64,000 bases of DNA from Geobacter sp. (GTDB lineage Bacteria; Desulfobacterota; Desulfuromonadia; Geobacterales; Pseudopelobacteraceae). The position numbers were made by a program, and so were the translations under genes. The stretch is taken from assembly GCA_009684515.1 (NCBI GenBank), contig WKKS01000012.1, positions 29,584-93,583 of the forward strand, in the 5' to 3' direction. The notes below the pieces were generated by a model, which was not told the origin of the DNA, did not search any database, and saw only the letters and a program-made list of their open reading frames with translations. This document shows positions 54,801 through 63,235 of this stretch, piece by piece (the first letter of the stretch is position 1; every line of letters begins with the position of its first letter).

Positions 54801-57800
54801 TAATTTGGTTCGATGCTGGCAATGCCGCGACGGCTGCTATCGGTGCTGCCGGTGCTGCCGGTGTTGGAATGGTGGCCGCTACAACCGGAGTTGACTGAGG
54901 AACAACAGTTGCTTGGGGTGCGGTCGGGGCGGAGAAGGAGCGCAAGCTGACACTGCCTCCCTGGAGCAGCGACTGCTGCTGTTCCAGGAGGGTCTGAATC
55001 GTGCGGCTGGCGGTTTCCTGCCCTTCCAGAAAGCGGCGGTGCAGCTGGGCGGTTTTTTCCTGCATCTTCTGCAGTACCGCCATCCCTTCCCTGGTCACGC
55101 GCAGCGATTCAGCCAGCGTATCCCGTGAAACCGGAGCCTGGGCTGTTGCCTGCGGTGCGGCATACTGATCAGGGAGTGTCGTCCGTGGCGCAGAAGGCGG
55201 TGCTGCCGTCGGACGGGGAATGGCTGCAACGGCCGGTCTTGCCGGTTTGGGTTTGACATAGTTGGCTCCGCAGATCGGAACTGTCATGAGCGGTTTTTTG
55301 CCGGTTCCGGTTGCTGGCCGGTAGTCGCCGTCCCAGGCGGTCAGCTGCAGATCGCAGCCGATGGCTGCCAGCCGGGCCAGGACACGGGCCAGGTCGGTCA
55401 TGCCGGAGCGTTTCCCTCCCGATGCGTCAAGGGCGATGGCGACGTGTTCACGCTGTCCCAGGATGGCCGAAACCAGGCCGGTCAGTCTGGCGCCCGGACC
55501 CGCTTCCAGAAACAGCCTTACCCCGGCGGCATACATCGCTTCAATCTCGGCCACGAACTCGACCGGTTTGGCCAGCTGCCCGGCCAGCAGTTTTTTGGCG
55601 GCGGCCATGTCGGCCGGATATTCGGCCGCGCTGCTGTTGGCATAGACCGGGATCTTGGGCGTATTGAATTCGACCTTCTCAACCGCTGCCAGAAACGGCA
55701 CTGCGGCATCGGCCACCAGCGGGCTGTGGAAAGCGGCCGCCACCGGCAGGCGTTTGCAGGCAAGTTTGCGCTCCGTAAATACCTTTGCAGCCCGTTCGAT
55801 CTCAGCGCTGCTTCCCGACAGAATCGCCTGGGAAGGGGCGTTGCGGTTGGCGATTACCAGATCGAGACTTTCTTCAGCGATGATCTGCTCGACGGTCGCC
55901 AGCGCCGCCGGGACCGCCAGCATGCTTCCCTTGTCGCCGGAGCCCGCTCCCATCAGTGAGCCGCGCAAGCGAGACAGCTCCTGGAAAACCTGCTCGTCAA
56001 ACACTCCGGCAGCACAGAGGGCGGTCAGTTCGCCGTAGCTGTGACCGGCTGCCGCTTCCGGAACTATGCCGAAGGATTCAAAAATTTTCAGTGCAGCCAG
56101 GCTGACTGCGCCGATGGCCGGTTGGGCCGTTTCGGTTGCCCGCAACTCCACTTCCTGGCGTTCTTTGCTGTCGTTATCGAAGGCTGAGGCCGGGTAGATC
56201 AGGTCAGACAACAGCTTGCCATCTGCAGTGCCGTAACCTTTGTCGGCGGCGGCCAGTGTCGTCAGCGCCTGGGGGAAACGGCAGGTAAGATCCCTGAGCA
56301 TGCCGGTGTACTGCGCCCCCTGTCCCGGGAACAGCATCCCCAATGCGCCGGTTTTTTCTCCGCAGGCGTAGCAGGTGCCGTCGGGGGTGTTCCAGGCACT
56401 TTGGGAGTTTTTCTGCAGCATGTTGCGGGCGTTGGAAAACAGGGCCGCAGGCTGGGTCAGGTTGCGTTCCACCACCAGTGTCAGGCGGCAGTGCGCTTTG
56501 TTGTTGAAAGAGGAGCGTGAAGCCGCCGCAGCAGTTCTCAGCTCATTCCAGGAGCCCTGAACAGGAACTGCCGCCAAGGCTGTCTCAAGTTCGTCGGCAT
56601 TGGCCCCGGAAAACGCGAAAATCTGGATATTGCTGTTCCACTCCACCGCTGCTTTCTCAGCCCGGTACTCTTCCAGCACCAGGTGGAAATTGGAACCGCC
56701 GAAGCCGAAGGCGCTGACCGCAGCACGGCGCGGCGTGTTTCCGCGGGGCAGCCAGGGGCGTTTTTCAGTTGTCAGGTAGAAAGGGGTGCGGCCGGAGGTA
56801 ACTTCATCCAGAGGTTTTTTGACCTTGATGGTGGGAGGCAGGACTTTGTGATGCAGTGCCAGGGCGGCCTTGATCATGCCGGCTGCTCCGGCGGAAGCTT
56901 TGGTGTGACCGATCTGGGATTTGACCGAGCCGAGCGAACACCAGGGTGTGTCGGCTTCGCCGTAGACATCGCGCAGGGCGCTGACCTCGACCGCATCGCC
57001 GACCTTGGTGCCGGTGCCGTGCGCTTCCACCAGCCCGATGCTCTCCGGAGTCACTCCGGCGCGGTCGTAGGCGTCCAGCAGGGCTTTTTTCTGGCCGGCG
57101 GCGCTGGGGGCGTAGATGGCATCTCCCTTGCCGTCGCTGGAGGAGCCGACGCCGCGGATTACCGCATAAATCTTATCTCCGTCGCGCTCGGCATCGGCCA
57201 GGCGTTTGAGAACGACTATTCCCAGCCCCTCGCCCAGAATCGTGCCGTCAGCGGCCGCATCGAACGGTTTGGCGTTGCCGGTCGGGGAGAGGGCCGGAGT
57301 CTTGCTGAAACACATGTACATGAAAATGTCGTTGAAAGTGTCGATGCCGCCGGTGACGACAATGTCGGACTTGCCGGTGGCCAGTTCCATGCTGGCCAGG
57401 TGCAGGGCGCTGAAAGAGCTGGCGCAGGCGGCGTCCACGACGCAGTTGGTCCCGCCCAGGTCGAACTGCTTGCTGATCCGTCCGGCGACCACATTGCCGA
57501 GCAGGCCGGGGAAGGAGTTCTCCTGCCATGGGACATAGGCTTCGGAGATGCGCTGAACCACATCTTCGCTGATATTTTCGTCAACACCGGCATCCTTGAG
57601 CGCTTTGCGCCAGATCGGGTGACCCAGTCGCGCTCCCAGAGGGATGACCAGTTCCAGCGTGCCGGTCACGCCCAGTATAACGCTGGCCTTGCTCCGGTCA
57701 TATTCCCTTTCCGGCCCGTAACCGGCATCCTTCAGTGCCTGTCCGGCCGCCACCAGTCCCAGCAGTTGGGAGGTGTCGATCGCCTCAAGCACATTTGGAG

Positions 57801-58071
57801 GGATGTTGAACTCCATCGGGTTGAAGTCAACCGGGGAGATGAAGCCGCCCCGCTGGCCGTAGGTGCGGTCGGGGCTCTTCTGGTCCTGATCGTAGTAATC
57901 GGCCACCTTCCAGTGGGTATCGGGGATATCTGAAATGGAGTCTATTCCGTCGGCGATGTTGGACCAGTAGGATTGCTGGTCATCCGCCTGGGGAAAGAGA
58001 CAGCCGATGCCGATAATGGCCAGTGGTGCGGAAATGTTGGGGGTTGCCGGTTTCTGATCGTGCGTTTTCAC
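51853..58071 (-). CDS. pfaA: polyunsaturated fatty acid synthase subunit PfaA-like: KS-MAT-ACP-ACP-KR-DH
   Basis: 2072 residues; GTG start at 58071 with AAGGAG 9 bases upstream inside the pfaD end. KS (15-470): VVDAACASS, EAHGTGTKVGD, KSQIGHTKAS. MAT (about 580-890): LFPGQGAQY and AAGHSYGE. A Pro/Ala linker with a short coiled coil precedes two near-identical ACPs whose phosphopantetheine serines lie in LGIDSIKRVEIL near residues 1122 and 1213. KR (about 1480-1760): TGGGRGVTA and DYAVANE. A polyketide-type dehydratase (about 1790-2050) has RSHVMDGKAVLP. This order is that of PfaA. It builds the chain iteratively from malonyl units. It lies 0 bp from pfaD and 1 bp from pfaC. Confidence 0.95.
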   Translation of the reverse strand: MKTHDQKPATPNISAPLAIIGIGCLFPQADDQQSYWSNIADGIDSISDIPDTHWKVADYYDQDQKSPDRTYGQRGGFISPVDFNPMEFNIPPNVLEAIDTSQLLGLVAAGQALKDAGYGPEREYDRSKASVILGVTGTLELVIPLGARLGHPIWRKALKDAGVDENISEDVVQRISEAYVPWQENSFPGLLGNVVAGRISKQFDLGGTNCVVDAACASSFSALHLASMELATGKSDIVVTGGIDTFNDIFMYMCFSKTPALSPTGNAKPFDAAADGTILGEGLGIVVLKRLADAERDGDKIYAVIRGVGSSSDGKGDAIYAPSAAGQKKALLDAYDRAGVTPESIGLVEAHGTGTKVGDAVEVSALRDVYGEADTPWCSLGSVKSQIGHTKASAGAAGMIKAALALHHKVLPPTIKVKKPLDEVTSGRTPFYLTTEKRPWLPRGNTPRRAAVSAFGFGGSNFHLVLEEYRAEKAAVEWNSNIQIFAFSGANADELETALAAVPVQGSWNELRTAAAASRSSFNNKAHCRLTLVVERNLTQPAALFSNARNMLQKNSQSAWNTPDGTCYACGEKTGALGMLFPGQGAQYTGMLRDLTCRFPQALTTLAAADKGYGTADGKLLSDLIYPASAFDNDSKERQEVELRATETAQPAIGAVSLAALKIFESFGIVPEAAAGHSYGELTALCAAGVFDEQVFQELSRLRGSLMGAGSGDKGSMLAVPAALATVEQIIAEESLDLVIANRNAPSQAILSGSSAEIERAAKVFTERKLACKRLPVAAAFHSPLVADAAVPFLAAVEKVEFNTPKIPVYANSSAAEYPADMAAAKKLLAGQLAKPVEFVAEIEAMYAAGVRLFLEAGPGARLTGLVSAILGQREHVAIALDASGGKRSGMTDLARVLARLAAIGCDLQLTAWDGDYRPATGTGKKPLMTVPICGANYVKPKPARPAVAAIPRPTAAPPSAPRTTLPDQYAAPQATAQAPVSRDTLAESLRVTREGMAVLQKMQEKTAQLHRRFLEGQETASRTIQTLLEQQQSLLQGGSVSLRSFSAPTAPQATVVPQSTPVVAATIPTPAAPAAPIAAVAALPASNQITETLLAVVAEKTGYPVEMLELEMGMDSDLGIDSIKRVEILSALQERIPGSPVIGPEQLGTLRTLGEIAAFLGAGAATSTPAAVTAVPSNNITETLLAVVAEKTGYPVEMLELEMGMDSDLGIDSIKRVEILSALQERIPGSPVIDPEHLGTLRTLGEIANFLRGSAAPSTITTQPTPAAPQPSNSPAADTSSVNRSTVVPCALEMSAGKITIAAKGELWVTDDGSAFSNELCLQLRAGGRTVRLVEMAESDRIAATVDMAALVIVAPLAGTDDDFLEKAFLLLKGAAPALRRAGGTGGALFTTVSRLDGAFGCGEGTLLNDPLSGGLAGLAKTAAREWPDVTCKAIDLGAFADPAASARAVAEELFRVGPVEVGLNSDGRTGLALTDLPELPHPQSAPVQAGDVIVATGGGRGVTAAVAVALAEAYRPLLVLLGRSPELTPEPAWLESLTEESAIKRAILDHATEKMHPKAIEEQYQAILAGRELRTTLARVEAAGGKALYRSVDIRNSDAVGTLLTEIRREHGPIRGIIHGAGVLADRLIVDKTREQFAQVYGTKVTGLRTLLAATAGDELSFIALFASTTGRFGRTGQVDYAVANEVLNKLAQSEARCRPACRAISINWGPWDGGMVTPALKKVFAGEGIGLISLAAGSELLIREIGAPEGPVEVVALAGKPAKAGISTASAPAKKLAETFSLTLGVADYPFLRSHVMDGKAVLPMAMIVEWLSHGALHGNPGFRFHGFNDLRVCKGVIFEANRPYSVQIMAGRAEKRDSLHIVTVELIGSGIEGRSILHARGEIVLAKRLPEGIRSIPDLPATPYTPLDGQLYNSQRLFHGPELQGIQQVDSCSPKGITATVNTAPQPAAWIKQPFRSDWLSDPLVIDCAFQMMILWCFERFGSGSLPCFAGRYRQYHDTFPRDGVQIVIRVTAEREHGATADMEFLDRQNGKLVARLEGYECVIDPSLGRAFQLNQLPQAGQNELRAA
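54361..54830 (-). repeat. tandem duplicated ACP-coding segment in pfaA
   Basis: Two copies of roughly 200-270 bp are offset by 273 bp (91 codons) and nearly identical: the cores differ at only a few residues (for example PVIGPEQ versus PVIDPEH). This gives two carrier domains, fewer than the five or six often reported for marine PfaA. Confidence 0.9.
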
Positions 58072-59694
58072 CTAAAGGTACTCCTTGATCTGTGCGAGTT
58101 CGAGCGGTTCCATGCGCAGGGCTTCTGGCGGGATCGGGATCCCCTGGCAGCGAAGAAAGTTGGCGCGGGTCAGGACCGCAGCGCCAAATAGAATGTTGAG
58201 AGCGACCGTTACGGCGGTCCGGTTGGCAGGTGCTTCCAGGAACGAACCGGCGGCCCATTCGTTGAAGGCGCCCATGGCCGGACCGCACCAGACCTGATAA
58301 TCGATCTTGCGCGTAGGTTCGCCGTCCTTGGCCCAGTGGGCGGCCTGTCCCAGATACCAGCGGAAAACCAGCGCCATGCGATGCTTGGGTTCCTGTTCGC
58401 CCCGTCGTGCCTGGTGCGGATCACGGGTCAGAAAATAGCTGTGGGTCGCCTTCCAGACCTCTTCCAGCGATGAACGGAAAACCGTCTTTTCCAGTTTTTC
58501 CCGTTCTGCGACAGGAATCTCGTCGATGCTGTTGTGGGCGCGATAGAGTTCGTACAGTTTTGCTGCGCGCATCGGGAACATTGTCCCGCGTTTCAAAACC
58601 TGGACATCAACTCCCATTTCAAACATGTCGGCCGCCGGGGCCATGGTTACGTCGGCCTGACGGGTTTCGGCCAGCATGACGCGAACTTCGTCGGAGGTGC
58701 CTGACTCAACGCAGGCCTGATGGGCCGATCCGACCATGATGAAGGCCGCTCCCATCGTAAATGCGGCGGCTGCCGCGGCAGGTGTGGAAATGCCGCCGGC
58801 CAGCCCGACATGCAGTCCAGATTTATAGCCATGTTCTCTCTGCAGCCGGTTTGCCAGCGAGAGGATGGTCGGGAAGAGGGTGCATGCCGGCCGGTTGTCG
58901 GTGTGTCCGCCGGAATCGGCCTCGGCGGTTATATATTGGGCCATCGGTATTCCGGCGGCCAGTTCGGCCTGCTCGGCGGTTATATCGCCGCTGGCCAGCA
59001 ACTCGCGCAGGAAAGACTCGGGCGGCGGCGCAAAGAACCGGGTGGCCAGCTCTTCACGCGAAACTTTGGCGATGATCCGGTTGGGGGCAACGACCGTGCC
59101 GTCAGCTTGGCGGTGAATGCCGTGAACCCGGTAGCGAACCAGCGGCAGGGTCAGTTTCAGGAAGGCGGAGGCCTCCACCAGGCGGACCTCTTTTTTGATG
59201 AACAGCTCGGCCAGCGCCTTTTCCAGTTCCGGCTCATGGGGAGAGTGAATCAGGTTGCAGCCGAACGGGATATCTTTGCTGTTCAGCTCTTCAATGGCGG
59301 CTTCCACTGTGGCAAGGGGCAGTCCGGCAGCGCCGAAGAATCCGAGCATACCGGCTTTACCCAGTTCCACGGCCAAAGCGACCGAGCTGATTCCCTTGGC
59401 CATCGAACCGCCGATATAGGGGTAACGCAGCCCCAACTCTGCGCAAAAGGACGGGCTGCCCAGGTTTTCAAGCCGACAGGGGGGGGCGTACCCCGTCAAA
59501 GGGATGGCTTCGGCTGACGGTTTCCCTGTGCCAAACAGTCCGCAGCAATCTGGTGTGTTTCCCATGGCTTCGCCACGACCGGTCACAAAGATCGGCAAGC
59601 GGAGTGAACGAAGCATCTCGATGGATCCCCCGGTCTGCTTTTCATCCGGCAACGAATCTGGGCACGACCATGCAAGTGCTCTGTTTTCAGTCAT
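58072..59694 (-). CDS. pfaD: PfaD-type enoyl reductase of the polyunsaturated fatty acid synthase
   Basis: 540 residues from the ATG at 59694 (GGTGG 4 bases upstream), a normal PfaD length; the frame continues upstream without a good start. It is a flavin-dependent TIM barrel of the nitronate-monooxygenase-like enoyl-reductase family: LRYPYIGGSMAKGISS, ITAEADSGGHTDNRP, GLAGGISTPAAAAAAFTMGA and SAHQACVESGTSDEVR. It reduces enoyl intermediates in the cycle, and its partial use leaves double bonds. It is the first gene of the array; pfaA begins directly after its stop. Confidence 0.95.
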   Translation of the reverse strand: MTENRALAWSCPDSLPDEKQTGGSIEMLRSLRLPIFVTGRGEAMGNTPDCCGLFGTGKPSAEAIPLTGYAPPCRLENLGSPSFCAELGLRYPYIGGSMAKGISSVALAVELGKAGMLGFFGAAGLPLATVEAAIEELNSKDIPFGCNLIHSPHEPELEKALAELFIKKEVRLVEASAFLKLTLPLVRYRVHGIHRQADGTVVAPNRIIAKVSREELATRFFAPPPESFLRELLASGDITAEQAELAAGIPMAQYITAEADSGGHTDNRPACTLFPTILSLANRLQREHGYKSGLHVGLAGGISTPAAAAAAFTMGAAFIMVGSAHQACVESGTSDEVRVMLAETRQADVTMAPAADMFEMGVDVQVLKRGTMFPMRAAKLYELYRAHNSIDEIPVAEREKLEKTVFRSSLEEVWKATHSYFLTRDPHQARRGEQEPKHRMALVFRWYLGQAAHWAKDGEPTRKIDYQVWCGPAMGAFNEWAAGSFLEAPANRTAVTVALNILFGAAVLTRANFLRCQGIPIPPEALRMEPLELAQIKEYL

Positions 59695-60002
59695 TTTACC
59701 ACCATATCCGTTCTTTTCCTGAAGCTTCATCGGATTTTGAATCTCCCGGCATCGATACATTCTCTGTGACTGGCTATCGACGGCAAACGTCACAATTAAT
59801 GGTCAGGTTAAAAGGTCAATTATTAACTGAAAACTTCAAATAATACAAGACAAGTCTGTATATTTACCTTCCGGTTAACCGCCGGAATCTGAATAATAAT
59901 TATTTGTGTTGTTAAGTAAAGTATGATTGATTTTGCTCCTGAAGCCTAAAATGGCCCGTCTCCACTGTCTGGAAACGGGCCATTGTTTGGTGTTGCCGCT
60001 GT
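59695..60002. other. 308-bp intergenic region upstream of pfaD
   Basis: This gap holds the terminator of the minus-strand gene at 60003 and then the presumed pfa-ole promoter region, read leftward. It contains one good palindrome, TTCCGG-TTAACCG-CCGGAA (59869-59887), a candidate repressor site about 175 bp upstream of the pfaD ATG. A TTGACC box occurs at 59819-59814 but no convincing -10 partner; no sigma-54 GG-GC pair was found. The region is AT-rich near 59890-59930. No ORF. Confidence 0.6.
59950..59984 (-). terminator. intrinsic terminator of the 60003-60464 gene
   Basis: On the minus strand AATGGCCCGT, a 15-nt loop, ACGGGCCATT, then TTTAGG. It begins about 20 bp after the gene's stop and would insulate the pfa promoter region. 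Confidence 0.8.
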
Positions 60003-60464
60003 TTAAAATCTGGTTCCGACCCCGCCAGCCAATATATCCAGCCTGTCGTCAAGCTGGCGTCGGTACTCCGCATTCAAAAAAAACGGCCCAATCGGAATGT
60101 CCACGCCGGCTAGTCCGACCACGCTTCCCTTTGTTCCGCGATCATTGTGGAAAATCAGCGCCTGTCCTAGTCCTGCATACGGCTTTATGACCGGAAACGG
60201 TGCATGTGCCTTGAAAAGGGCGGTGATTGGTACCGCTTCGTCTCTCTTGACGCTCTGTTTGTTGTCTCTGTCGATGATTGTGTAGCCAAGGGTCGCACCG
60301 ATCGAAACCAGGCGATTCAGATACAGTTCACCAAAAACTTCGGTGCTGTAGCTGCTGCGACCGGCGGCGCCCCCCGCACGAATACCGACAGCTATCGAGT
60401 CGTCAGCACAGACAGGTGCCGCCGCACTCAGCAGCGCAATAATGAAGAGAATGTGTTGCTTCAT
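60003..60464 (-). CDS. small outer-membrane beta-barrel-like protein, 153 residues
   Basis: A signal peptide (KQHILFIIALLSAAAPVCA) precedes alternating beta segments with glycines (VGIRAGGAAG, VSIGATLGYTII) and a C-terminal Phe, the usual signal for outer-membrane barrel insertion. The size suits an eight-stranded barrel. AAGGAG precedes the ATG by about 7 bases. It may resemble PagL- or acyloxyacyl hydrolase-like barrels but I see no catalytic motif. Single-gene unit. Confidence 0.65.
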   Translation of the reverse strand: MKQHILFIIALLSAAAPVCADDSIAVGIRAGGAAGRSSYSTEVFGELYLNRLVSIGATLGYTIIDRDNKQSVKRDEAVPITALFKAHAPFPVIKPYAGLGQALIFHNDRGTKGSVVGLAGVDIPIGPFFLNAEYRRQLDDRLDILAGGVGTRF

Positions 60465-60543
60465 GGTAAATCTCCTTTTGGGGTTTTGTGAGCGGAATGT
60501 TAGCTTTTAAATCCGGATGATTCAAGATAGTTGTCTGAACTGA

Positions 60544-60571
60544 TTGCCATACTCTTGAATCGTATTATAAT
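60544..60571 (+). promoter_or_regulatory. candidate promoter of the PAS kinase gene
   Basis: TTGCCA, 16 bp, perfect TATAAT, 61 bp upstream of the ATG at 60632. Confidence 0.5.
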
Positions 60572-60631
60572 GAAAATCCAGGTGTGCTGAAATCTACACC
60601 GCTATTCCAGAGTCGGACGGGGTTCAAGAAG

Positions 60632-63220
60632 ATGGCAGAGCTGATTCATACTCGAAGGTGGTCCCTGCACTCTTCCTTGCTGCTGGCGGCCCTGACTGTA
60701 CTTGGTTTTGTCGGCAATTATTTTGCGTTGCATCTGTTTACCGGTTTTAACTACCTGTTTGGCAGTATTGCAGTCATGCTGATCCTGCGTCTGTTTGGTG
60801 TGTGGTGGGCGTTGTTGGCGGCTTTGGCTGCGTCATCCTGGACGTTCGTCCTGTTCGGGCATCCGTACGCAATGGTCTGGTTGTGCGGCGAAGTGCTCTT
60901 TGTCGGATTGCTTGTAAACCGGCAGGCCACAAAAAACCTGATACTGTATGATGCCATTTACTGGCCGCTGCTTGGCGGGCCGCTGGTATGGCTGTTTTTC
61001 AGGTATGTCATGCTTGTTCCGGTGCAGGGCACCATAGCGGCCATACTGATGTACTGGGTCATCGGAATCACCAACACGCTTGTAGCCAATTTACTCCTGA
61101 TGTTTTTCTCTCCTAGAACCGTTGGTGAAGCGGTAAAATACTCTCCTGATTCGATCCCGATCCAAAGTCTCATTTTTAATGTATTACTGGCAATTGTTGC
61201 GGTTCCGGCAGTATTTGCCATGATATTTCATGCCAGAAGCACGGAAAAATTTTACCTGCACGAACTATACGACAATCTTTCGGACACTTCCCGGGTCACC
61301 TGCTACGAGTTGCGACTTGTGCTTCTCAATCAACCGGTCATACCGAATTCAGATCTTCATGCCATACTCTTAAAAGCACGTATCAGGCCGTACCATCGGT
61401 TGATATTGACTGATCGTTCCGGGAAGGTGCTGGCTGCGACGGACAGCACGCATGCTGTCGGGACTTCCTATGATCCATTCAAAGCCGGTGTTATTCGTTC
61501 CGGTTTTGAATACGGGATTGTTCAAAGGCTGCCGGTGCCCGCATCGCCGCTGCCGCTTTGGCAAAGGGCATCGCTGTCAGAGTATGTTATGAAAGCCGAT
61601 CTTGGCCGAGATGCGCCATGGACCGTTATTACGGAGACCCCCTTTGCCCCCTACCAGAGTGTAATTATCCGGGATCAGATAAATACATTGCTTTTATTGC
61701 TGCTATTTAACCTGTTGGCGCTTGTGATTTCGATCGTCACATCGCGTCGGCTGACCTTGCCGCTCCGGATTCTGTCCCAGGTTACCACCGACCTTCCGGA
61801 GCGTCTGACGCGGGAAAAAATAACTTCCTGGCCGGTTAGCAGAATTGCTGAAATTGATCAACTGATCGCAAATTTCAGGGATATGTCCAAGGCACTTGGT
61901 CACCGTTTTCAGGAAATAACATACAGCAATGAAAATCTTGAGATGCGGGTCGGAGAGCGTACCAGCCAGCTGTCAAAGGCCAACGCAGAGCTGAAAAAGG
62001 AGGTCTTGGACCGGCAAAGGACGGAACGGCAGCGTGATCATTTGATGGATGAGTTGATTAGTCAGGTCCATTTTCTGCAAACAATAATAGATGCGATCCC
62101 CAATCCGATCTTCTACAAGGATACAAGCGGCTTGTACCAGGGGTGCAACCGCTCTTTTGAAGAAAAGTGGGGCTTGTCCCGCGAGGAAATAGTTGGAAAG
62201 TCGGTTTACGAGCTGTTCCCTCGTCAGGCGGCGGACGTTTTCGATAAAGCCGACCGCCAGTTATTTGAAACAGGGGGCGTTCAGGTCTATGAAACACAGC
62301 TTCGTTATGTCGATAACCTTCTGCACTCAGTAATATTCTATAAAGCTGCCTATCTGGATACATCGGGCAATACGGGCGGACTGGTCGGTACAATAATCGA
62401 CATAACTGACCGCAAAACAATCGAAACTGAGCGGGACCGCTTGATGATTGAGCTGCGGCAGAAAAACAAGGAGTTGGAGGGGATTGTTTATGTGGCTTCT
62501 CACGATCTGCGGTCGCCGCTGGTAAATGTCCAGGGTTTCAGCCGCAGGCTGGCCAACGGTTGCGCTGAAATTGATTCGATTCTTTCCGGTTTGGATCTTT
62601 CTGGCGAAATCAGGGAAAAACTGCATCCGATTCTTTCCGTTAATATTCCAAGATCACTTGGCTATATCACCAGCAGCATTGAAAAAATGGAAAGCTTGCT
62701 GGGCGGCCTGTTGCGGCTGTCCCGCCTGGGGCGCTCTGCAATCTGTTTCGAGCAGCTCGATATGCAGATGATAGTTTCGAAAATAATCGAATCCATGGCC
62801 TTTCAAATCGAGACCGCCTCGGCCACAATCAATGTGGGGAAAATGGCGGGATGTCTGGCCGACAGCGTGCAAATCAACCAGGTCTTCAGCAATTTGATTG
62901 ATAACGCCCTCAAATACCGTTCCGCCGAGCGACCATTGATCATTACCCTGTCGAGTGAAGATTTTGAGGAAGGGGTCCGTTATTGTGTTGAAGATAATGG
63001 CATCGGTATTCCGGCTGATCAACAGGACAAAATCTGGGAAATATTCAACCGCCTCAACCCGGACACTGTTTCGGGGGAAGGGCTTGGTCTTACGATGGCC
63101 CGCAGGATGATCGACCGGATGGGCGGCTCTGTCTGGGTTGAATCTGAACCGGATGTCGGCAGCCGGTTTTACGTCATTCTGCCAACAATGCAGGGTGCCG
63201 ATCGGGTAGAATCGTGTTGA
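60632..63220 (+). CDS. membrane PAS sensor histidine kinase
   Basis: 862 residues from ATG 60632 (a GTG at 60584 is possible). About seven N-terminal helices (MASE-like, residues 10-200) precede a periplasmic or extracytoplasmic region (about 205-370) and another helix. HAMP-like and coiled-coil segments (390-480) lead into a PAS domain (about 490-620; FYKDTSGLYQGCNRSFEEKW). HisKA has ASHDLRSPLVNVQGF. The ATPase domain has NLIDNALKYRS, DNGIGIP and GEGLGLTMARR. The DLRSPL form of the H-box and the following Rcp1-like receiver suggest a phytochrome-type HWE-independent pair. The signal is unknown. Confidence 0.9.
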   Translation: MAELIHTRRWSLHSSLLLAALTVLGFVGNYFALHLFTGFNYLFGSIAVMLILRLFGVWWALLAALAASSWTFVLFGHPYAMVWLCGEVLFVGLLVNRQATKNLILYDAIYWPLLGGPLVWLFFRYVMLVPVQGTIAAILMYWVIGITNTLVANLLLMFFSPRTVGEAVKYSPDSIPIQSLIFNVLLAIVAVPAVFAMIFHARSTEKFYLHELYDNLSDTSRVTCYELRLVLLNQPVIPNSDLHAILLKARIRPYHRLILTDRSGKVLAATDSTHAVGTSYDPFKAGVIRSGFEYGIVQRLPVPASPLPLWQRASLSEYVMKADLGRDAPWTVITETPFAPYQSVIIRDQINTLLLLLLFNLLALVISIVTSRRLTLPLRILSQVTTDLPERLTREKITSWPVSRIAEIDQLIANFRDMSKALGHRFQEITYSNENLEMRVGERTSQLSKANAELKKEVLDRQRTERQRDHLMDELISQVHFLQTIIDAIPNPIFYKDTSGLYQGCNRSFEEKWGLSREEIVGKSVYELFPRQAADVFDKADRQLFETGGVQVYETQLRYVDNLLHSVIFYKAAYLDTSGNTGGLVGTIIDITDRKTIETERDRLMIELRQKNKELEGIVYVASHDLRSPLVNVQGFSRRLANGCAEIDSILSGLDLSGEIREKLHPILSVNIPRSLGYITSSIEKMESLLGGLLRLSRLGRSAICFEQLDMQMIVSKIIESMAFQIETASATINVGKMAGCLADSVQINQVFSNLIDNALKYRSAERPLIITLSSEDFEEGVRYCVEDNGIGIPADQQDKIWEIFNRLNPDTVSGEGLGLTMARRMIDRMGGSVWVESEPDVGSRFYVILPTMQGADRVESC

Positions 63221-63235
63221 GTGAGGGAGAGCGAA

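Noticed and set aside
56683..57933. 416-residue plus-strand ORF opposite pfaA
   Set aside because: Antisense to the ketosynthase domain; composition typical of reverse-frame artefacts.
60020..60060. CCAGC...GCTGG stem giving an apparent PACRQAGVG peptide on the plus strand, like another REP family
   Set aside because: It is inside the small barrel-protein gene, is short, and there is no second copy in the window.
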